Shown: positions 1-5,840 of the stretch, piece by piece | How positions within the stretch are numbered: position 1 is the stretch's first letter | How the letters are laid out: each line of letters opens with the position of its first letter | From: Burkholderiaceae bacterium | GTDB taxonomy: Bacteria; Pseudomonadota; Gammaproteobacteria; Burkholderiales; Burkholderiaceae_C | Assembly: GCA_029864165.1 (NCBI GenBank) | Contig: JAOTTZ010000135.1 | Location: 1-5,840, forward strand | Reading direction: 5' to 3' | DNA: 5,840 bases | The notes under the pieces: generated by a model | Seen by the model: only the letters and a program-made list of their open reading frames with translations | Told to the model about the DNA's origin: nothing | Databases searched by the model: none | Translations under genes and position numbers: made by a program

Positions 1-49
1 GACCAGCTTGAGCGCGCTTTGGCTTGTACACGTTCTCGCGTCGATTCAT
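1..49 (-). CDS. Start of an unidentified gene overlapping the pyrF stop (partial)
   Basis: On the minus strand the pyrF stop codon TGA (48-46) overlaps an ATG (49-47) as ATGA, the usual form of translational coupling. From this ATG the frame stays open to the window edge and reads MNRRENVYKPKRAQAG, a strongly basic start. Only 16 residues are visible, so no family can be named. The basic stretch would suit a cytoplasmic tail before a membrane segment or a nucleic-acid-binding protein, but that is guesswork. No clear Shine-Dalgarno sequence precedes it inside the pyrF 3' end, so it would depend on coupling to pyrF. It could also be a chance open stretch. Confidence 0.35.
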   Translation of the reverse strand, partial: MNRRENVYKPKRAQAG

Positions 50-867
50 GCGGGCGGCCGAGCAGCGTTGAGCACCTCTCGGGTGGCTTCGGCCGCACGC
101 CGCGCCGCAGCCTGAAAATCAGCGCCCGAGCTGGCATACAGAACGTCCCGTGAGGAGCTGAGGATGACAGGCGATCGACCCTTGGCGCCGGCGCGTACCG
201 CAGCTTGCGCGTCGCCGCCTTGCGCACCGATACCTGGAATCAGCAGTGGCAAGGCGGGTGCGAGCGCGCGCACACGCTCGATTTCGCTCGGGTAGGTCGC
301 ACCGACGACCAAGCCGAGCTGGCCGCCGCGGTTCCACTCGCCGCCGACCAGCCGCGCAATGTGCTCGTAGAGCCGGTCGCCGTTGGCCAGCCGCTGCGCT
401 TGCAAGGCAGCGCCGCCAGCGTTGGACGTACGGCACAACACGAACAGGCCCTTGTCGGCGTAGGCAAAATAGGGTTCTATGGAGTCGAGTCCCATGAACG
501 GAGACAGCGTCACCGCGTCGGCCTGATAGCGTTCGAAGGACTCGCGCGCGTACTGTTGGGCAGTGGTGCCAATATCACCGCGTTTGGCATCCAGAATTAC
601 CAGCACCTGCGGCGCGACGCTGCGGATGTGCGTAATCAACCGCTCCAGTTGGTCCTCAGCGCGGTGCGCGGCGAAATAGGCGATCTGCGGCTTGAAGGCA
701 AGCACCTGGTCTTTGGTGGCATCGACGATGGCAGCGCAAAAATCGAAAATGCGGGCCGGGTTGTTTTGCCACGCGCCGGGGAACCTTGCGGGCTCGGGAT
801 CCAACCCGACGCACAGCAAAGAGTTATTCTGCCGCTCGGCCCTCAAAAGCGCCTCGGTAAAGTTCAA
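46..867 (-). CDS. pyrF: Orotidine 5'-phosphate decarboxylase (type 2)
   Basis: This cytoplasmic enzyme decarboxylates orotidine monophosphate to UMP, the last step of de novo pyrimidine synthesis. The 273-residue product is full length for the long bacterial (type 2) subfamily. Visible motifs are GLDPEP at 21-26 near the N-terminus, the catalytic Lys/Asp signature DAKRGDIG at 93-100 (D93, K95 and D98 in the charged network), PGIGAQGGD at 211-219 for phosphate binding, and SSSR at 237-240. The start is TTG at 867-865, preceded by a good purine-rich site (AAGGAGAGG, 886-878). No in-frame ATG or GTG fits better, and the nearby GTG is out of frame. The gene lies 77 bases downstream of purB on the same strand with no visible terminator between them, so co-transcription is likely. 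The stop overlaps the start of the next minus-strand frame. All key residues are present and the gene looks functional. Confidence 0.96.
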   Translation of the reverse strand: MNFTEALLRAERQNNSLLCVGLDPEPARFPGAWQNNPARIFDFCAAIVDATKDQVLAFKPQIAYFAAHRAEDQLERLITHIRSVAPQVLVILDAKRGDIGTTAQQYARESFERYQADAVTLSPFMGLDSIEPYFAYADKGLFVLCRTSNAGGAALQAQRLANGDRLYEHIARLVGGEWNRGGQLGLVVGATYPSEIERVRALAPALPLLIPGIGAQGGDAQAAVRAGAKGRSPVILSSSRDVLYASSGADFQAAARRAAEATREVLNAARPPA

Positions 868-944
868 GCGAACGCACCTCTCCTTGGCGCAACAAACCGC
901 GGTCGAACGAACAGAGCATCGGTGGTCATCGCATCCGATCCGCG

Positions 945-2438
<1,494 letters not shown>

Positions 2439-2460
2439 TCAATAGGACACGCGTACCCCG

Positions 2461-3264
2461 ATGCCTGAGCGCAAACCTTTGACATTGCACCGCCTGCGCG
2501 CAATGCATGCAGCGGGCGAGAAGCTGGCCGCGCTGACCTGTTACGACGCGACCTTTGCGCGTGTGCTCGATGATGCCGGGGTCGACGTGCTGGTGGTCGG
2601 TGATTCTCTGGGCATGGTGTTGCAAGGCCAACCCAGCACGCTGCCGGTATCTATGGACGAGATGAGTTACCACACAGCGTGCGTTGCGCGCGGCAACCGC
2701 ACGGCTTGGATCGTTGCCGACTTGCCCTTTGGCAGCTACCACGAAGCGCCCGAGCAAGCGTGGCGCAACGCGTCAAAGTTGATGCAGGCAGGGGCCCACA
2801 TGCTCAAGCTGGAGGGCGGGGGATGGACGGTACCCACAGTGCGCTTTCTTGTCGAGCGCGGCATTCCCGTCTGCGCTCACCTGGGCTTTACCCCACAGTC
2901 AGTGCATGCTTTGGGCGGCTTTCGCGTCCAGGGGCGTGACGCGGGAGCCGCTACGCTACGCGCCGAAGCGCAGGCCCTCGTCGACGCTGGCGCGGCGATA
3001 CTGGTGTTAGAACTCGTCCCGGCGCCGCTGGCGAGAGATCTCAGCTCGGCACTGCCGATCGCCACCATCGGCATCGGAGCCGGCACCGGTTGTAGCGGCC
3101 AAGTACTGGTGCTGCACGACATGTTGGGCATCACCTCCGGCAAGCGCCCGCGTTTTGTTCGTGATTTCATGCAAGGCGCGGCAAACATTGACGATGCCGT
3201 TCGCCTGTACGTCGCCGAGGTGAAAAGCGGTCGCTATCCCGACGACGCGTTGCACAGCTATTGA
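2461..3264 (+). CDS. panB: 3-methyl-2-oxobutanoate hydroxymethyltransferase (ketopantoate hydroxymethyltransferase)
   Basis: PanB transfers a one-carbon unit from 5,10-methylenetetrahydrofolate to 2-oxoisovalerate, giving ketopantoate, the first committed step towards pantothenate and coenzyme A. The 267-residue product has the family's usual length (264 in E. coli) and is a single TIM barrel. The metal-binding acids are present: D48 in VVGDSLG, D87 in VADLPFG and E118 in LKLEGG. E184 in LELVPAPL matches the catalytic Glu181 of the E. coli enzyme. [15 protein letters not shown] (140-154) and [13 protein letters not shown] (203-217) are further family blocks. The start is ATG 2461; the only ribosome site is a weak AGGA at 2444-2447 with long spacing. 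The gene stands alone, with no panC beside it. It is divergent from purB and followed by a long spacer. No sign of damage. Confidence 0.97.
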   Translation: MPERKPLTLHRLRAMHAAGEKLAALTCYDATFARVLDDAGVDVLVVGDSLGMVLQGQPSTLPVSMDEMSYHTACVARGNRTAWIVADLPFGSYHEAPEQAWRNASKLMQAGAHMLKLEGGGWTVPTVRFLVERGIPVCAHLGFTPQSVHALGGFRVQGRDAGAATLRAEAQALVDAGAAILVLELVPAPLARDLSSALPIATIGIGAGTGCSGQVLVLHDMLGITSGKRPRFVRDFMQGAANIDDAVRLYVAEVKSGRYPDDALHSY

Positions 3265-3570
3265 CGGGCAGTTTTGACTCCACGGGGCAAAATACCTGTA
3301 GCCTGATTTGTGCGCCGCGACGAAGGCACTCGCGGTGGCTGTCCAACGCGGCCAGCCCAGCATCTGGATCTACGGCTGCTGTGCGCATACATTCCAACTA
3401 CAGCAATACTAAACAAAGGTGTGAGCGCTTGCCAACTAATTATTGCCGCTGTGATTGAAGACAATTTGGTTGAGCTTTTGCGCTGGTTTCGGTAACATCA
3501 CGGTTTCAGAATTCAGGGAAATCTAGCGGTTCGCACCGAGCTTTCGCTGGTGTAAAGAGATTTATGTAAG
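3265..3570. other. Intergenic stretch without a convincing gene
   Basis: About 300 bases follow the panB stop. Open frames here are short (under about 75 codons) on both strands and show no recognisable protein character. From about 3400 the sequence is clearly richer in A and T than the flanking genes. A candidate promoter for the following locus lies at 3470-3498. Only small imperfect hairpins are seen, such as GGCTG/CAGCC around 3341-3361, and there is no clear intrinsic terminator for panB. No tRNA or other RNA gene is recognised. Confidence 0.5.
3470..3498 (+). promoter_or_regulatory. Candidate sigma-70 promoter for the RNase remnant/barstar locus
   Basis: TTGAGC (3470-3475) and TAACAT (3493-3498) each match four of six consensus bases and are separated by the optimal 17 bases, in a locally AT-rich stretch. 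Transcription would begin near 3505, about 65 bases before the signal-peptide-like frame at 3571, and could serve both the broken RNase and the barstar gene. This is a pattern match only. Confidence 0.35.
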
Positions 3571-3893
3571 TTGGTGCCCGCCTGCTTGTTCCGCGCTAAC
3601 CTGTTGATTTTGGCGACCTTGTTGGCCCTGTTTGTAGAGTGGTTGAGGCCAGTCGCGCCAAAATAGACAGGTCAATGTTCGGTGTAGGAAAGTACTTTTT
3701 GCTTGTGTCGCCGAGTGGACATCATCGGGAGTACGCCGCCGAGAGGACTGGCGAACGTAAACCGGTCTTAGCGCGAATTATCTATGGCAGGCACAAACCC
3801 CGGATCCCAGCTTGTCACGCTGCGGTCAATGCTCTGCGCGAGCATCGACGATACCGTGCCCTTGAATTTGCGGAAACCTTTATTTTGACCTGA
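3571..3893 (+). pseudogene. Decayed secreted guanyl-specific ribonuclease (barnase/RNase Sa family)
   Basis: One frame is open from 3600 to TGA 3891-3893; its first possible start is GTG 3639. Numbered from that GTG, it aligns without gaps to RNase Sa residues 33-73 as I recall that protein: D10/D33, F14/F37, the segment GHHREY 27-32 with E31 matching catalytic Glu54, and ARIIYG 45-50 with R46 matching Arg69. H69 in REHRRY probably matches His85. Key losses are the guanine-recognition bases of the loop (Asn39, Arg40 and Glu41 become V16, G17 and K18), Arg65 (now P42), and the whole N-terminal part with GPFPY. A signal-peptide-like hydrophobic stretch (VPACLFRANLLILATLLALF, then WLRPVAPK) lies in another frame from GTG 3574 to TAG 3664. 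An ATG at 3564 is followed directly by TAA. An out-of-frame internal deletion in an exported RNase would explain all this. It sits directly upstream of a barstar gene, the expected partner. A diverged working gene or an assembly error cannot be excluded. Confidence 0.6.
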
Positions 3894-3901
3894 GGGAGGA
3901 G
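3892..3901 (+). promoter_or_regulatory. Strong ribosome binding site of the barstar gene
   Basis: GAGGGAGGAG lies in the 13-base gap between the RNase-remnant stop and the barstar ATG, with five bases between AGGAG and ATG 3907. It fixes the barstar start and shows that its translation need not depend on the broken upstream frame. Confidence 0.8.
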
Positions 3902-3906
3902 CAAGC

Positions 3907-4302
3907 ATGCTGTTACAAACAGTGCGCCCAAATATCGTGCAGTCGATCCGCGCATACCGCGCAGAAGACCTGATGCGCGTCGCACGGAGCGTGGGCCAAC
4001 ATTTTCTTTACGCCAACCTAAGTACCGCCCAGTCGAAACAGGAAGTACTCGAAGGGATCGCGGCTGCTTTTCATTTTTCACCGCATTTCGGCAAAAATCT
4101 GGACACGCTCTATGATTGCTTGACCGACTTGGTCTACAAGGCCGGTGCGCAGCCTGGTTTTGTGGTCGTCCTAGAACAGTTGCCCGACAACCCACGATTT
4201 GACCGCGAGGTGCGCGAGCAGTTACTGGACGTTTTTCGTGACGCCGCTGATTATTGGGGGGAACGAAAAATACCCTTCCGGTGCTTCTATTCTTTTCAGT
4301 AG
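3907..4302 (+). CDS. Barstar-family ribonuclease inhibitor
   Basis: Barstar proteins are cytoplasmic inhibitors that block barnase/RNase Sa-type ribonucleases by covering the active site, which protects the producing cell. This 131-residue protein has an N-terminal extension of about 30 residues relative to the 89-residue Bacillus barstar. The core motif HFGKNLDTLYDCLTD (60-74) aligns with the Bacillus segment containing YGENLDALWDCLT. D66 and D70 match Asp35 and Asp39, which contact the barnase active site. VVVLEQL (86-92) and LDVFRDAADYW (107-117) match the later strand and helix. The extended form with an N-terminal QTVRPNIVQSIRAY and C-terminal IPFRCFYSF is one I associate with Alcaligenaceae. 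ATG 3907 is fixed by an excellent ribosome site. Upstream is a broken RNase of the target family, so the gene may now be an orphan immunity gene or act against RNases from other cells. The reading frame is intact. Confidence 0.88.
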   Translation: MLLQTVRPNIVQSIRAYRAEDLMRVARSVGQHFLYANLSTAQSKQEVLEGIAAAFHFSPHFGKNLDTLYDCLTDLVYKAGAQPGFVVVLEQLPDNPRFDREVREQLLDVFRDAADYWGERKIPFRCFYSFQ

Positions 4303-4338
4303 CCCGCTCCCTGGAACAAGGGTCATGGGAGCGGGCTA
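4300..4338 (+). terminator. Perfect 12-bp stem-loop at the end of the barstar gene
   Basis: TAGCCCGCTCCC (4300-4311) and GGGAGCGGGCTA (4327-4338) are exact reverse complements around a 15-base loop. The first three bases of the left arm are the barstar stop codon. No run of T follows on the plus strand (next comes CGGATGGG) and none lies beyond it on the minus strand. It is therefore not a classical intrinsic terminator. It could end transcription imperfectly, protect the 3' end of the mRNA, or act with Rho. The stem itself is certain; its role is inferred. Confidence 0.55.
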
Positions 4339-4517
4339 CGGATGGGACCCAAGGTGTTGTCAACAAGCCGCTCAAGTCGGCGGCCAAAGTGGCTGGCGCT
4401 TCGTCGAGTTTCGGTGCCAACATGCCATTGATGAGCAGCGCATTTGACACGTCGATGTGGCTGAGTATGGCGTAAAGGCAGTAACGTTTTGCCGAGCCGA
4501 TAGGCTTCTCTGCGGAC
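4339..4517. other. Spacer between convergent genes, partly coding-like but unidentified
   Basis: This spacer separates the convergent barstar and rsmA genes. From about 4345 to TAA 4473-4475 the plus strand reads as a smooth frame with GC-rich third positions (for example KPLKSAAKVAGASSSFGA). The minus strand over nearly the same bases also reads smoothly (for example SNALLINGMLAPKLDEAP). Neither resembles a family I know, and neither has a start with a ribosome site. It may be a gene fragment or chance. Nothing else is seen. Confidence 0.3.
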
Positions 4518-4545
4518 CTGACCCCGGCGAGTTGCGCCGGGTCAG
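4518..4545 (-). terminator. Stem-loop at the end of rsmA
   Basis: On the plus strand CTGACCCCGGCG (4518-4529) pairs with CGCCGGGTCAG (4535-4545) around the five-base loop AGTTG, with one bulged C. On the minus strand the rsmA stop TGA (4544-4542) lies inside the first arm. The stem is GC-rich and strong, but the sequence after it (GGTCCGCAGAG on the minus strand) has no T-tract. Its likely job is 3'-end formation or mRNA stability for the surA-rsmA transcript. Confidence 0.5.
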
Positions 4546-5342
4546 CTGCTGCGCAGGGCTCTCAGGGTACGCGCTAGCGCCAGGTACTCGCGCACCGGAA
4601 CTTCTTCGGCGCGCCGTTGCAAGTCAAACTCAACGCCGAACCCTCGCGCCGCCAACCAGCGCCCGAGTGTGTTACGGAGCAGTTTGCGCCGCTGTGAAAA
4701 TGCTACGCTGACCAGCTCGCCGAGGAGTGCCGCATCAACGTCTGTGCTGGGCGCGAGCGGCTGCATGCGCACGACGGTTGAATCTACCCGCGGTGGTGGG
4801 TCAAACGAACTGGGCGGCACGCTAAGCACCGCTTCAATCAGGTACCGCCATTGCAGCATCACGCTCAAGCGACCGTAATCCTTGTTGCCGGGCCGGGCAA
4901 CCATGCGGGCCACGACTTCCTTTTGCAGCATGACATGCTGGTCCTCCACTTGCTCGATGTACGTCAACAGGTGAAACAAGATAGGCGTCGAGAGGTTGTA
5001 CGGCAGGTTGCCAACCACACGCAACTTGCGGCCTTGCGCAGTCGCTAGCGCGGCAAAGTCCACCTCGAGCACATCGGCCTCGACAACACTCAACGCCGGC
5101 CAAAGGCGTAAGCGCGCGGCCAAGTCGCGATCGATTTCAATCGCTGTTAGCCGGCCGCATTGAACCAGCAGCGGGCGCGTTATGGCCCCCTGGCCCGGCC
5201 CGATCTCCACCAGCGCGTCTCCCGGCTGCGGGTTTACAGCAGCCACGATCGCGGCCACAACGCTGTCATCGACCAAGAAATGCTGCCCGAATCGTTTGCG
5301 CGCGACATGCCGAACCGTCGGCGCGTCATGCGCAAGGGACAA
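4542..5342 (-). CDS. rsmA: 16S rRNA (adenine1518-N6/adenine1519-N6)-dimethyltransferase
   Basis: RsmA (KsgA) dimethylates two adjacent adenines in the loop of helix 45 of 16S rRNA with S-adenosylmethionine, acting late in 30S assembly; its loss gives kasugamycin resistance. The 266-residue product (from TTG 5342) has the usual length. Visible motifs are RKRFGQHFL (15-23), the SAM-binding loop EIGPGQG (46-52), E69 and D90 at the ends of strands 2 and 3, the catalytic motif [10 protein letters not shown] (112-121), FDPPPRVDS (180-188) and AFSQRRK (214-220) in the C-terminal domain. No ATG or GTG fits the conserved N-terminus. TTG 5342-5340 has a weak GAG nine bases upstream and lies 10 bases after the surA stop. 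TTG 5351-5349, one base after that stop, is the alternative. Translation is probably coupled to surA. The usual pdxA between surA and rsmA is missing. Confidence 0.93.
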   Translation of the reverse strand: MSLAHDAPTVRHVARKRFGQHFLVDDSVVAAIVAAVNPQPGDALVEIGPGQGAITRPLLVQCGRLTAIEIDRDLAARLRLWPALSVVEADVLEVDFAALATAQGRKLRVVGNLPYNLSTPILFHLLTYIEQVEDQHVMLQKEVVARMVARPGNKDYGRLSVMLQWRYLIEAVLSVPPSSFDPPPRVDSTVVRMQPLAPSTDVDAALLGELVSVAFSQRRKLLRNTLGRWLAARGFGVEFDLQRRAEEVPVREYLALARTLRALRSS

Positions 5343-5352
5343 AACCGGCAAC

Positions 5353-5840
5353 TCAGGGCGGCGGATCGCGCAATTCAATATATGCCCGCGCGCGCAGATC
5401 TCGCGTCCATTCGGCATACGCCGCCTCGAACTTTTGCTCCCGCAGCAAGTTGCGCGCCTGTTCGCGTTGCTGCTTCGCGTCAAGCGCGACGGTTCGCCGC
5501 TCCAACACCTGGATCAGATGTGCGCCAAAGCGAGAAACAAAGGGCTCCGCAAGCTCACTTCCCGCAAGCGCATTCATGTTTTCTTCGAATTCGGGGACAA
5601 GCGTTCCCGGCGAAACCCAACCGAGATTTCCGCCATGCATCGCGCTGGCGTCGTCGGAGTTTTCACGTGCCATTTGCTCGAAGGGGCGTGACCCTGCTTC
5701 TATTTGCCGCTTGAACTCGGCCAGTCTGCGCAGTGCCGCGTCCAGCGTCAACCGCGCCGAGGGCCGTAGCAAGATGTGCCGCACCCGTGATTGCGTTATG
5801 GTAAAGGGCGCGCCTTCGCGACGATCAAGCAGTTTGATGT
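5353..5840 (-). CDS. surA: Periplasmic chaperone and peptidyl-prolyl isomerase SurA (3' part)
   Basis: SurA escorts outer-membrane proteins through the periplasm to the BAM complex. About 162 C-terminal residues are visible; the rest, including the signal peptide and the N-terminal chaperone domain, lies beyond the right edge. The frame enters the window as [27 protein letters not shown], the typical linker into the second parvulin (rotamase) domain. That domain shows [35 protein letters not shown] and a closing [12 protein letters not shown]. It is followed by the C-terminal helix that packs back on the chaperone core ([27 protein letters not shown]) and the stop TGA at 5355-5353. In the visible part there is no frameshift. 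It is followed within about 10 bases by rsmA on the same strand, a conserved proteobacterial association, although pdxA often separates them. The GTG at 5784 is an internal Val codon, not a start. Confidence 0.95.
   Translation of the reverse strand, partial: IKLLDRREGAPFTITQSRVRHILLRPSARLTLDAALRRLAEFKRQIEAGSRPFEQMARENSDDASAMHGGNLGWVSPGTLVPEFEENMNALAGSELAEPFVSRFGAHLIQVLERRTVALDAKQQREQARNLLREQKFEAAYAEWTRDLRARAYIELRDPPP

Noticed and set aside
3271..3293. TTTTG/CAAAA inverted repeat as a panB terminator
   Set aside because: The inner pairing is weak and irregular and no T-tract follows it.
3639..3893. Small stand-alone gene starting at GTG 3639
   Set aside because: There is no ribosome site before this GTG, and the similarity to RNase Sa begins partway into the fold, so a truncated remnant explains it better than an intact gene.
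3815..4450. Long minus-strand open frame (about 211 codons) opposite the barstar gene
   Set aside because: It lies antisense to a clear barstar gene with a strong ribosome site, its product is rich in Arg/Ser/Pro with no family character, and it runs through the perfect hairpin.
5343..5483. Earlier starts for rsmA (around 5417 or 5483)
   Set aside because: They would place 20-45 non-conserved residues, many Arg/Ser/Cys, before the family N-terminus and overlap the surA coding sequence in another frame.

Overview
The window is GC-rich bacterial chromosome and reads as a betaproteobacterium of the order Burkholderiales, most likely close to the Alcaligenaceae. This rests on the long (type 2) PyrF, the surA-rsmA arrangement, and a barstar-family protein of the extended form (about 130 residues) that I associate with that family. 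The taxonomic call is inference from protein character, not from a search. Most of the window is core metabolism and envelope or ribosome housekeeping. The unusual part lies between panB and rsmA.

Layout. Positions 1-2309 are read on the minus strand: purB (adenylosuccinate lyase) is followed after 77 bases by pyrF (orotidine 5'-phosphate decarboxylase). pyrF ends in an ATGA overlap with the start of another frame that runs off the left edge. Purine and pyrimidine synthesis are thus probably co-transcribed. A 151-base divergent spacer (2310-2460) carries a plausible purB promoter and separates it from panB (2461-3264, plus strand), which makes ketopantoate for coenzyme A. panC is not in the window.

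After panB come about 300 bases with no convincing gene, then a small toxin/antitoxin-like locus on the plus strand. It has a broken relative of the secreted guanyl-specific RNases (barnase/RNase Sa family, about 3571-3893) and, 13 bases further, an intact barstar-type inhibitor gene (3907-4302). The RNase remnant keeps the catalytic Glu, one active-site Arg and probably the His. It has lost the guanine-recognition loop, and its signal-peptide-like N-terminus lies in a different frame. The inhibitor keeps the two Asp residues that contact the RNase active site in classical barstar. This looks like a decayed toxin with a surviving immunity gene.

The right part is again minus strand: the 3' part of surA (periplasmic chaperone/prolyl isomerase, running off the right edge) is followed directly by rsmA (16S rRNA dimethyladenosine transferase), with no pdxA between them. 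barstar and rsmA converge on a 239-base spacer. A strong stem-loop sits at each end of it, each with the gene's stop codon inside the stem and neither followed by a U-tract. Two genes (pyrF, rsmA) appear to start with TTG.
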